Both the position numbers and the translations under genes were made by a program. From assembly GCF_008831285.2 (NCBI RefSeq), contig NC_045140.1, positions 6,506,505-6,570,504 of the forward strand: a stretch of DNA of 64,000 nt. The letters run 5' to 3'. This stretch comes from Nymphaea colorata. Its lineage: Eukaryota; Streptophyta; Magnoliopsida; Nymphaeales; Nymphaeaceae. Within the stretch, counting starts at the first letter, position 1, and the number at the start of each line of letters is the position of its first letter. The notes below the pieces were generated by a model that saw only the letters and a program-made list of their open reading frames with translations, had not been told where the DNA came from and ran no database searches. Of this stretch, positions 35,669 through 45,525 are shown piece after piece.

Positions 35669-36439
35669 TAAGAGATATGTCATTCGCCAATATGCCTACA
35701 TCTATTTTGAAGGAAAAGCAGGATTTTCTTGAAAAGAAAAGAGACTATAGAGGCCATACAAAATGCCTTCAGAACCAAACAAGATTGAACTCCAATAGAA
35801 ACATCAACAAATAAGACAAAAACCAACTATAAAGGAGATGGATGACATGTCTCATTTGCCAAAATGAAAGAAGACAGAGAGAATACTGAAGAGATGCCTC
35901 AACCTTCAATTACGCTCTACATATGGAAACTAGAAACCCTTATTTCTTTCTCAAAAACTCCCAAAAGGTCATGCATAGAAGAACTTGTGGTGGAGCTGGG
36001 GCTGCAAGGCAGCTAACCTGCAATCCTTTTGAATAGTCCTACCAGTTTCAAGCGATGGATGTGGAACATTAGGTAGAATAAAATAAAGAGATCATGATCG
36101 ATATGAAAGATTATGACTGCATGTTTGTTATAATAATTAGACGGCTCTTTATAAACTTTCGTGTCTGAGTAGTTTCTATAGTTGAATGCCGCTCGGATCA
36201 GCTACAATAAAGTGTCGATATTCATAGTTCTTTTACCAAAGTAAACTGTCGGTGGAGGCTGATCTTCAGGTTTTGAATAATACCTCACGAGCCAAATCAG
36301 CGCCGGTGAGCAGCAAAGCAATGACGAGCGACTGGCTAAAAGGAGGATAGATGAGAAGGATCACGACTCCATTATCCAACAACAGCTAACCACAGCAGTG
36401 GATGGAGGAAAGAGAAATTCGTTGATCAATGTGCTAAAC

Positions 36440-36448
36440 AAACCCTAG
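36440..36448. promoter_or_regulatory. Telo-box motif
   Basis: AAACCCTAG matches the plant telo-box found in promoters of translation-related genes. It precedes the CT-rich leader at 36474-36516, so a + strand transcript is implied. Short frames around it (54 codons ending at the motif on +, a hydrophobic 34-codon frame on -) do not form a clear gene. Confidence 0.4.
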
Positions 36449-36470
36449 CTCTCGCTGTCGATCTCGTTCG

Positions 36471-36473
<3 letters not shown>

Positions 36474-36516
<43 letters not shown>
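36474..36516. repeat. (CT)n microsatellite
   Basis: About 21 uninterrupted CT units followed by GTGTGTG; CT runs of this kind are common in plant 5' leaders. Confidence 0.9.
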
Positions 36517-36522
<6 letters not shown>

Positions 36523-37044
36523 AAACAACCAGAAAAAGACTTCGATTGGGCAAAGATGAAGGGGTGAATTCTGTAGATCAGCACTCAGCATCTCCCGATC
36601 GGCCAAATCTCCGTGAGGTTAGTTGCTGCAGAGAGTCATCCCAAAGCTTCCCCTGATTTGCCACAGGAGATCAAAGGCACTGGCGCGAAAATTCAGATAT
36701 ATCTCGAGCGGTTCGTGGGAAAAAGGAAAACGGGTCGCTGTTTAATGTTGCGGAGCATTATCCGCTACGACTTACTCCCTAAGCATTGGTCGTAGCAGAT
36801 TTAGAATTGCTGATTGCCTGTTCCAGAATTAATCACTGACGATTTAGAATTATTAACACACATGCCAGAATGTGAATGTGACGACTAAAAGTACATGCAT
36901 ATATAGTGCTAAAGCTCTCCTCGCCAGATTAGTTATCAGACTCAATGGGATGTGATGGTATCATGAAATTCAAACGCACCTCAAAAGATTTTTTTTTCTT
37001 TTTTAAGTTGTAATGTTTCAGTTGAATTAAATAAGATCAATAAC

Positions 37045-37495
37045 TAGGGGTTGGGCCGCTCAGCCCGGCCCGCGCTCCCAACACCCTTTCCCCCTCCTCG
37101 ACACCCTTTCGCCCTCCCGATCCCCTTTCCCCCGCCCTCCCGTCGCCCTCTGGCTACGTCATTGGGTCCCCGCCGACGGCCCACACGATGAACGACTGCA
37201 GCAACAGCGACGAAGGAGCAGCGGGAGGGAGACGGAGGAGGAGGAGGGGGAGCGGCGAGGGAGATGGAGGAGGGAGATGGGGGACGGAGATGGAGGAGGG
37301 AGCAGGAGAGGGGGAGCAGGAGCAGAGAGGGAGAGGAGGAGGGAGAAGGAGACAGAGGAGGAGGGGGAGCGGGGGACGGAGGGCGGGGGTTGGGCCGGGT
37401 CGGGCCGGCTTATCGGGCCCACCGCCAGGTTTTTCTTGGCCCAGACCCTGGTCCGACCGGGCCGACCCGGCCCGGCCCGACCCACGCCCAAGCTT
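37045..37495. mobile_element. GC-rich element with GGGCC/GGCCC ends
   Basis: A sharply bounded GC-rich island in AT-rich DNA starts GGGTTGGGCCGCTCAGCCCGG and ends with repeated CCCGGCCCGACCC and CACGCCCAAGC. The ends are partly inverted and recall hAT-type GGCCCGG subterminal repeats. The core (37196-37390) is a GGAGGGAGAT-type minisatellite. Gly/Arg/Pro-rich frames on both strands are by-products of the repeat. Confidence 0.5.
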
Positions 37496-37666
37496 ACCAA
37501 TAACAAATAAGATTATTCAGTGTGTAAATAAGTTTGTTTAGAGATCATCACTATACTGCCATGCAACCAAAGGCTCGACAATGTTACTGCATGATAACTT
37601 AATTTGATTTTGGAACAATTAATCTTACTCTATTACTTTAGACCATCTCTGAGATTGAGGTTAATG

Positions 37667-38100
37667 CATTACAAAAAGGATGGATTCATCGACGCGTGAA
37701 AAACCTCACATCGGTGGAGGCAAATTTTGGTGGATATAAATTTTCACTGACGTTTAGAAGAAGATGTCAGAGAAAATCAGCCTTCATCGATGCGTGTTAG
37801 TATGTCGCTGAAGTTGGCTCTTTACCGATATCCGAAATACAAACGTGCTAAAAATTTAACTGTTATCGACATCCACATTCGAATGTCGGTAAAAGTAGCC
37901 AGTTTTACCAACGCACGGCCATTTTAGCGTGGATGATACTTTTTTTCCGGTAGAAATTACTGACATTCAGCTCCAAACGTTAGTAACTGTAATGAGCTAG
38001 TTTTATTGACACGTGAACATTATCATGTCATTTAAGTGAACAATTGTCTACGTCCGGTTAGCGTGTCCATAAAACTCTTATTAGCTCTAGATGTTGTTAA
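37667..38100 (+). mobile_element. CACTA-like element end with subterminal repeats
   Basis: CATTACAAAAAGG resembles a degraded CACTACAAAAA terminus. The next 400 bases contain many variants of TCGACGCGTG, ATCGATGCGTG, TATCGACATCC, ACCGATATCC and CATTCGAATGTCGG in both orientations, the hallmark of CACTA/Spm subterminal arrays. The other end was not found. Confidence 0.5.
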
Positions 38101-39766
38101 CGAACGTCTTTAAAGTTTCAGCATTTAATACGGTACTCTTCCCACCCCTGCTATTTTTTATGCTTAGGAGGCTCCATTTTCTTTTTCTTTTAAAAGGGCG
38201 TTTCCCCCTTATGGACAGCAGCAAACGGGACCCAAATGTAGCACCTTTATAAGGAAGAAATACATTCATTTTACCTATATCTTGAAAAGAAATGGACATT
38301 TTCCACTTTCTGTATTTTGTCCCTATAGGAGGTCTTCTTTTTTCCAATCCAAAAGCATTCTGGTCATTTTGCATCTCAGTGCGCCAAAAACATGCGCTGT
38401 ATATGGCAGCTTTGATGATTGAGCATCTTCAGTAAGAGAAGCGGCACCCCACCTACACCACTGACCTCATGTCCTATACTTGCTACATGTAATAAAAGTG
38501 AACGTTACTAGTGCATGGTAAATTAAATGCATACAAACGAAATTTGCATCGGGAAAAGCATACAAGTTAAATTAAAGATTGTTTAAAAATCGTAAGTTAG
38601 AGTATTCGTGCCTATAAGTTTCAAGAACTGGAGCTGTGCTCTCTTCTTCAGCAGGTGATCATGCTGCCAACTTGTCACCGTTGTTGCCAATCTCCTATCC
38701 TGATCCTAAAGAGGTAAACACACTGACGAGTAAATAACGTACGTCACAGAAGGCACGGGCTCTGGCACAATGTTTTCCAGCGGCAGTACCATCTTTTTTG
38801 GGGGACGGATGCCGGATCAAGGATTCTTTTGCGGCCCTTATTTAACGTCAGATATACATGTTACTGAGGCGCTGTGTATTTTCGCCACAAAATCGCGAAT
38901 GGCAGTCCTAGGTGTGGCGCGATTTGTGGTTTCTCGAAGACATCATATACAGTGGCTCTTGTTTAACGCCAGAACTGACAGGTTTTCCTGTGCAGCTTGC
39001 CTGAAGCCAAGGTCCTGTTCATCCGTTGTTGTTTTATAATTTGTTTGGAGTTTAACTAATCTTGCGTATATTCCAGGCTTTTATATTATCGTATCTTGGA
39101 TAGAGGACCCTCCAGTATTTTCCTAATTAGAGATCAACAACATGGCTACTTTGGGAAATACATTCATTCCACCATAACATGATCAGAGTCGATTCCTCTT
39201 CACAGCAACATAATAATTTATTATTATTCATTTGAAGACGCTCGGGCACCCTTAACTAACAATATTGGATTTCAACCATCAAGCTTGTTGAGGACAGCAA
39301 AATACAGGGTGCAGATAGCTCTATGATGGCGTTGGACATCATTTGCCCTCTCAACATAGCCATTTTTGAAAAATATGGACATGATCTCTGCAATATCATG
39401 TATAAATTTAAGAGTATCTTGAGAAATTCATAAAAATAAAAGTGAAGTTGAGGGAAAAGTCGGTGTATAATAAAAATTTTAATTCTAACTAAGGATGTGA
39501 ATCCAATCTCAAATGGATTTTATGAATACTACGAGCAGTACAGAGCTAAAGAAAAAACAACACCTAAACTGCTACAATGGAATGGTCTAACCAAACCTTC
39601 CATAATTATCCAGGTGTTTTAGGATAAAAATATCACTGTAATTTCCCTCCACGTTTCTTTCAGAAACAACAGAATGTCTAGAATGCAATGTGAAAAATAC
39701 ATAAAAGAAAAAAGAACAAGACCAGCTAGGTACTTCGAAAACTCTTCGAGAGGCATAAAAAAATTC

Positions 39767-39770
<4 letters not shown>
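38101..39770. other. Intergenic, no supported gene
   Basis: It contains an imperfect inverted repeat near 38883-38934 (CCACAAAATCGCG against CGCGATTTGTGG). An 89-codon frame across it (38770-39039) lacks protein-like features and start context. Confidence 0.5.

Positions 39771-39772
<2 letters not shown>

Positions 39773-39857
<85 letters not shown>
39773..39857. repeat. Compound (TA)n(GA)n microsatellite
   Basis: About 30 TA units followed by about 13 GA units; the same compound order occurs at 43368-43424 and, inverted, at 62632-62748. Confidence 0.95.
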
Positions 39858-39858
<1 letters not shown>

Positions 39859-40738
39859 CATGTAAAATGATTAATCAATCCATAATGCAGATTACAACAA
39901 TGTATGAATCGATAGAGAATAGATAGAAAGAAAGAGATTATCGTGGATACAGAGCTTATCTTCTTTCTTGCTTTTTTAATTAGTGAATCACTCAATCTCC
40001 AACTGCACCCCTCCAGATTCTACGGTCCACAGAAGATTTGGACTATCAGATGATCAATTGATTGATTGAGATAGGAATATCTTATCGTGGATCACGTTCT
40101 GTAAACCTTGGTAGATCATGTGTTCGATCCTAAGGTACAAAATGGTGAGCATTGTTGATAGATGGGTAGGAGCCTAGGAGGGAGAGCAAAGAGACACCAA
40201 CAGAGTCAGAAATTTTTTCTAGTGGGGGAGCACTCATTCAATACTTATAATTTTTTGGAGCACTTACATGTATAACAATCAAATATATCAAAATATTAAC
40301 ATATATATTAAACTAATTTTGTGGGGCTGGTGGACAACTGCCCACACCAGCCACCATGGAGCTACGCCACTCCATTCCAGGGAGGAAAAACCAACCAGAT
40401 CCAATTGCCTACGGAATATACACTTCCATACAAAATTGATAGGTTTGGGGCATTCTAGAAATTGAAATGTACCTTTTAATCTTTTTACTTTTTTTACAAT
40501 CCCATTTTTTATCTTTCTGAAACTTTTTTTTTTTCAGTTCTTATATAAGAGGTATATTGGTCATTACACTCCACACAGGAAGAAATGTGTTCTTCCTTCA
40601 CAATTTTTTCCTTTCCAACATGGGAGGGGGTTGAGAGGACTTGTTCACACTTTTTCCTTTACAACGCGGGAATGGAAAAGCCCGCCAAGAGTAATGGTAT
40701 ATGATATGAGTCTCCGAGGAGAGTTGGTACAGCGGGTC

Positions 40739-40771
40739 GGTTCCCGCGCCGAGTCTTCCATAACGGGAACC
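40739..40771. repeat. GGTTCCCG hairpin
   Basis: GGTTCCCG and CGGGAACC form a perfect 8-bp stem around a 17-base loop, about 580 bases upstream of gene 2. Confidence 0.6.
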
Positions 40772-40889
40772 ATGCGTTTTTAAAACGGAGACTGGTTATG
40801 TACGTCATTTCTGTGTATGAAATTTCATATGTCATATTTTAATAATGACAAAACATGTCTATCATTAATACCAAAAAAAAGAGTTTGTA

Positions 40890-41008
40890 GGAATATTATG
40901 TATAAGGTTAGAAACATTGGAATAATACATTTAAAACTAAAAAAAATGACTGACTTAATATATATTTCCTCTCACATTTTGGGAATATTATGTATAAGGT
41001 TAGAAACA
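40890..41008 (+). repeat. 27-bp direct repeat upstream of gene 2
   Basis: 40890-40916 and 40982-41008 are identical over 27 bases (GGAATATTATGTATAAGGTT...), offset 92 bases, 340-460 bases before the gene 2 ATG. Confidence 0.85.
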
Positions 41009-41328
41009 AAAACGGAAATGAATTGATAACCTATTTTAAGGGTTCAATGTTAGATTTGCGAAAACATTTTGCCATAGAGAATGGTGGGAACTTTGATTTA
41101 ATGAAATCCTCATAGCAGGTGGACCAGGAATAAAAACGGGTGTAAATCAAATATATTTTTTTCAAAGCCTTTGATGCCTTGAGCTTGCACGCTACAGGTG
41201 CTACCCTAATTTCTCATCTTATTCCTAAGCCATAAACAAATGAAAGAAGAAGAGATGGAGTTGCGTGCACTACGTCCTAGTGCACATAACCAGCAGTTAA
41301 ACTCAATTGGTGACAATATCTGGGAAGA

Positions 41329-41352
41329 ATGATGAAGAAAGGCAATCGATGA
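41329..41352 (+). other. Short upstream ORF overlapping the gene 2 start
   Basis: ATG ATG AAG AAA GGC AAT CGA TGA: a 7-codon frame whose stop overlaps the main ATG as ATGA. If the leader includes it, it would affect initiation at 41349 or allow termination-reinitiation. Whether it is transcribed is not shown by the sequence. Confidence 0.4.
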
Positions 41353-42230
41353 GGCGCTTATTCCACGTTGATGTGGTTGGGGAAAGGGCAGGCCCCTCCA
41401 TGGGCCTGGCTTTCATGGCGGTCTTTGTAGCCTTTCCACTTGGAGTTGCCGTGGCCCTTTACGCCCTCAACGCCCCCCTCTCGGCAGTCTACTCCTTTCT
41501 TCAACAAGGCGTCGACCTCCTCAATCAGATATGTGCCTCTTTCCTCAACTTTTTGTTTCGTATCATCATCTTCGCAATTCGAATGTCTTTGAATCTATTG
41601 AAATCCATGGTCATATCTTCCTTCAGAAATCTCGCCTCTAGGATCGGACAACACGCCGGAGACTTCAGGAACAGAATTTCTGCTGCTTCCTACGTGCTCG
41701 GGCTGTTGACGCGCCCACCTACCAAATCAATCGGTTCGTTATCTTCTTTGATCAGAGATCTCCTTGTCAAACTATACAAGCAGATAACTAGTAGTACTGG
41801 CAAGGACATAAAAGTTGACATCGCAAGCTTCAACAACGATTCTTCGGAAGCGATCGCTTCTGGGATTAATGCACATCCTGTGCTAGGCCCAGTTGCCAAT
41901 TTTTTCAGGAATATTTTTGCGTCTTCCATAGCTGAACTCGCCAGGGACAGCTCCAAGGCAGTGGTGAAGTGGATCGGAGAGGTGTTGGAGAGATCCAGTT
42001 TAATGGTGGCGAAAGAAAAGTTGGTGTCCAAGGCTTCAAGTGGCGTAAGTTTCATGAGGAGCGTCGTCCCTGGCCCTTTCGTCGTTGTAGGCGTCACAGT
42101 TACCATTATCGTGCCTGCGTGGTATTTCGAACTCATAAGAAGGGTCAGCGAGGCAGTTCCTGCAGTTCTTCTCAGGGTCAGGCAGCTGACGGAAGTTATT
42201 GCGTTGTTAAGAAGAATCCGTAATTCGTGA
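41349..42230 (+). CDS. Unrecognised single-exon membrane-associated protein, paralogue 2
   Basis: A 293-codon intronless frame. I took the ATG at 41349 because the frame further upstream offers only a TTG; an internal ATG at 41400 is the next choice and would start at MGLAFMAVFV. Hydrophobic segment 1 spans about residues 19-43, segment 2 about 58-88 (QICASFLNFLF, MSLNLLKSM). A basic stretch follows (94-110), then a Ser-rich middle with GKDIKVDIASFNND (151-164), another amphipathic helix (180-225) and a clear hydrophobic segment 244-262 (FVVVGVTVTIIVPAWYF). The C-terminus is basic (LLRRIRNS). It aligns with the 246-aa protein at 10032 over both N-terminal blocks; the C-terminal membrane segment is stronger here. 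It is GC-richer than its surroundings. No enzyme motif or known domain is visible; function unknown. Confidence 0.75.
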   Translation: MRRLFHVDVVGERAGPSMGLAFMAVFVAFPLGVAVALYALNAPLSAVYSFLQQGVDLLNQICASFLNFLFRIIIFAIRMSLNLLKSMVISSFRNLASRIGQHAGDFRNRISAASYVLGLLTRPPTKSIGSLSSLIRDLLVKLYKQITSSTGKDIKVDIASFNNDSSEAIASGINAHPVLGPVANFFRNIFASSIAELARDSSKAVVKWIGEVLERSSLMVAKEKLVSKASSGVSFMRSVVPGPFVVVGVTVTIIVPAWYFELIRRVSEAVPAVLLRVRQLTEVIALLRRIRNS

Positions 42231-42352
42231 ACTGAGGCCTCTGCATTTTCGTGTAAGCAATAATGAAGCTTGCTTCTTCTATTAATCTTAGGAAGAGTTG
42301 TACAGTTCATGAAAGTCTCCGGCAAGACGAGAGGTTGCTTCTTTACTCTTTC

Positions 42353-42456
42353 ATGGATGCATCAACCCTAATTCCTTGTTTGTTTATTTTGAATAAACTC
42401 ATCTTTTATGGATGCATCAACCCTAATTCCTTGTTTGTTTATTTCGAATAAACTCA
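42353..42456 (+). terminator. Duplicated poly(A)-signal segment in the 3' region of gene 2
   Basis: A 49-base segment is repeated once (42353-42401 and 42408-42456, offset 55, one mismatch). Each copy carries AATAAA (42392-42397 and 42447-42452), 120-220 bases after the stop codon of gene 2. Confidence 0.75.
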
Positions 42457-42916
42457 CTTTGTACTGTTAGAAGAATTAGAATCAGAGTTTTTTTTTTCAT
42501 TTTTTTTCCTAATAAAGATGAATTTAAATCATTCTTGCAGTTTAGTACTTCTCTCTGCTTTTGATGACCCTTTTGAATTTAGGATCATATGTCCGCCCTT
42601 CGAATTATGTGTAATCGGGGACCAGATTTGATCAAAATCCGATTCATTATAATAGATTTTAGCAAACTGGATTTGGATATAACTTAAATAGAATCAGACA
42701 AGGGAGCCCGCGTATATATAATCTTTCCCCTCCTGAAAATTTTGCAAAGTCAGTGGGCTCCCCTGAAATTTTAACACCCCTAATGTTTTGTGTGGACAAT
42801 GTTTTGTAATTAAGGAAAAGTTGACAACTTCAAACTTTTATCACATCCGGCGAGCGTATTTGATTACGATATGTTTTACGTGCTCAGAGCAAGTTTGAGG
42901 CATACTAAATTACACC

Positions 42917-43049
42917 TGTCCGTTAGTTAGATTGTTTCTCATGTCTAAATTAGTATTAACTCTAGAAATAACTATATTAATTTTTACAATATATTTTATA
43001 TATATATATGTATACCCACATTTATATCACAATCCCTCCCTCTCAGACA
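42917..43049 (+). mobile_element. Fragment related to the copia B LTR
   Basis: Sequence such as CACATTTATATCACAATCCCTC matches 32005-32130 with mismatches and a TA expansion. It begins TGTCCGTTAGTTAG and ends CAGACA. No internal sequence accompanies it, so it is a solo or truncated LTR. Confidence 0.55.
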
Positions 43050-43366
43050 GATCAAGCCAAATTGGATTAATTACAAAAAAAAAGAGAAATTTTTAATACA
43101 ATTTGTTGCATTTTTTTAATAATTTAAAAATACACAATTAGAAAGGGTGACCTGGTCAAGTTGGGTTGTGTTATTATCAATGAAACTTTAAAGTGGAAGG
43201 TCAATAATAGTCATGCACGTGTTTATAATATGTATTTGCATATCAGAGATACAATTAAAATCAGATGGTGCTGGACGGCCAAAAAGTTTAAACCTTTTGT
43301 TAAAACTGCCATAGACAATTGTTAATTAAAGACACTATAAAGTATAATTGCATGAGAGACTGTTGC

Positions 43367-43367
<1 letters not shown>
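43050..43367. other. AT-rich intergenic, no feature
   Basis: Nothing supported was seen. Confidence 0.5.
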
Positions 43368-43412
<45 letters not shown>

Positions 43413-43424
43413 AAGAGAGAGAGA
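43368..43424. repeat. Compound (TA)n(GA)n microsatellite
   Basis: TA units interrupted once by CA, then AAAGAGAGAGAGAG. Confidence 0.9.
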
Positions 43425-44105
43425 GAGTCCACTAATGGTGACTATAGAACGTCATACCCTGACTTTTACCCTCAACCTTTTTTTCAATAAAACAATGTTA
43501 ATGTGAGACGACACAATTATCAAAATAGAGCTATGCAAATTAAAATAACAATGAGACGACTAATCCATTTATACACCAAAATGAGTTCATGACAAAATGG
43601 CTCTCAAAATAAACATTGATGTTTAAACAAAAACAAGACATCATGAAACAAAAGACATGACGCACCAGCATGACTATACACAAAATCTTTCTAATAAGAT
43701 GTGAGCTGAGTCATCTGATAAATTTACTACTCCGGAACTATCAAAACCTGAAAAATATAAACAAAAAAAAGGCTAAGCATACACAATATGACAACAAATT
43801 AGATAAATCCCTAACCTTCTAAGTAAGAGCTCAAAAATATTATCCAACTTATAAAAGAAACGTGATCATTTTAATAACATGATGCCTACGTGCATTGTCA
43901 TGAACAGTCATGGTAGTACTCTAATATATTCCATAATATGTAGGGATTATTCAATAGCCACAATCGGCATACTTGTTCGTCATATTCAATTCCTCAAAGT
44001 CACTTCATTTCATTCACATTTGATTCAATTAATTGACAACTTATATGGGTGCAAAACAAAAGTGTGTGCACACCACGAGTGACCTACAATCGGGAGAGTA
44101 TCTTT
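43425..44105. other. AT-rich intergenic, no supported gene
   Basis: Only short unsupported frames. Confidence 0.5.
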
Positions 44106-44107
44106 AT

Positions 44108-44138
44108 AGACAGAGGTGAAGCCAGGATTTTTAAACTA

Positions 44139-44181
<43 letters not shown>

Positions 44182-45525
44182 TCACATAGGTTAAATAATA
44201 TTTGCAAACCACAATATAGTAGAAGTGAACATATGTCGTATATAATTGCCCACGTCATGAACGTGAAGCGCGACATGTCTTACGGCACATTTAATAATTG
44301 CTTGTGCCATTAGCGCAAAGCGTGATCTTTTGAAAATCAAAGCGGGGTTAAGGTCCCTTCCAGCCCTCCTTTATTTAGCCTCCAGATAACACCCTTAAAC
44401 AACTTAATTAGTTTTATGAAATAGTAAAAATAACTTTTGCCTAAAAAAGTGTGGGAGGCAGGTTATTAGGGTTCTTTATGAAAATCAGGTGTTATCAAAA
44501 CTGATTTTTAGTATACCCAGTTTTAATGTCATTTAAATGCACATGAAATGATTGTTTGAAGGCAAAAGTAGGTTTTGCTTCCAAAATCTGGTTTTAAACT
44601 ATTTTCAAAAGTCATTCAAGTACTATAATAATTAAGAACCCATCTGTCCTGTTATGATGATCACATACATTTATATGAAACAAGCCAATAAGCATCAAAA
44701 TCTATTCCTCTTAATCTTAACAATTACTCTAAAACGTTGAGCAATATAACAGAAGGGGGCTGGAAACAAAACTGAAAGGCAAAGCAACGGAGAAATGGAT
44801 CAAAATAAACAAAACAATTTTGTTCGCAAATGACAAAAAAAAGAGTAGGCAACAATGAAAAAAAGGCATTACCCAGTTTTGCTTATTCCATGTGCTATGG
44901 GGCAGGGAGGGAGGGAGCGAGTGAGAGAGAGGGTGCAAGAGAGAGGGCAGGTCCCGCAATCGCCTGTGCTGTGGGCCAGGGTAGGGAGGGAGCGAGAGAG
45001 AGCACAGGAGAGAGAGGGTGGGGCCAGCAATGGCCTGAGTGTGGACCAGAGAGGCAGAGACAGAGGGCGGGGCAGGGGGACCGGCGCTCGCTATGGACGA
45101 GAGAGGGAGCGAGAGAGACTCAGAGAGGGCGCGAAAGAGAGGGTGCGAGAGAGAGAAGGGGCTGGCGAAATACGGTAGGGCCAGAGAGGGAGGGAGAGAG
45201 AGAGAGAGAGGGGCGAAATAGGGTAGGGCCAAAGAGGGAGGGAGTGAGCGAGAGAGAGGGCGGGGCTGGCGAGGGTAGGTAGGGCCGAAGAGAGAGGGCG
45301 CGGGAGAGAGGGTAGGGCGGACGAGAGGGAGAGGGCGGGGCTGGCGAGGGTAGGTAGGGCCAGAAAGAGATGGCGGGGCTGGCGAGGGTAGGTAGGGCCA
45401 GAAAGAGAGGGCGTGAGAGAGAGAGAGTAGGGCCAGAGAGAAAAATGTAATTTTTTTTTTTTTCGTGGGCTGGGGTAGGGCCATGGCCCAGGTTGGCCCC
45501 CCCTCCCCTGCCCCGTTGTTCAACC
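44108..45525 (-). mobile_element. GA-rich/TA-rich repeat element, minus orientation
   Basis: On the minus strand the start is GGGGCAGGGGAGGGGGGG, then CCTGGGCCATGGCCC and a poly-A run, then about 550 bases of CT-rich minisatellite (44890-45440 on +). The far end, 44108-44180, carries a (TA)n tract next to AAACTATAATATTATA and GGTGAAGCCAGG. Both ends match the + strand element at 61471-62812. The interiors are not recognisably similar, so this could also be two neighbouring pieces. Long Pro/Ser/Leu or Arg/Glu/Gly frames here come from the repeat. Confidence 0.5.
44140..44180. repeat. (TA)n microsatellite
   Basis: About 20 TA units adjoining AAACTATAATATTATA. Confidence 0.9.

Larger units (their letters stand above)
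39858..41128. other. Upstream region of gene 2
   Basis: Mostly AT-rich non-coding sequence. It includes a repeat-like boundary with GCTACGCCACTCC near 40370, a GC-rich hairpin at 40739-40771 and a 27-bp direct repeat (annotated separately). Confidence 0.5.

Noticed and set aside
36290-36450. Hydrophobic 34-codon minus-strand frame ending at a GAG|GTATTA donor
   Set aside because: No ATG, and the opposite strand has an equally open polar frame; cannot be told from chance.
37159-37541. Gly/Arg- or Pro/Ser-rich frames on both strands
   Set aside because: By-products of the GGAGGGAGAT minisatellite.
38770-39039. 89-codon + strand frame
   Set aside because: Overlaps an inverted repeat next to the CACTA-like array; no protein features.
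41307-41348. 14-codon N-terminal extension of the gene 2 frame
   Set aside because: It begins with TTG; the first in-frame ATG is at 41349.
41690-42325. 211-codon open frame on the minus strand
   Set aside because: It lies antisense to gene 2, with composition explained by the sense codons and no homology to known proteins; paralogue 1 has no equivalent long antisense frame.
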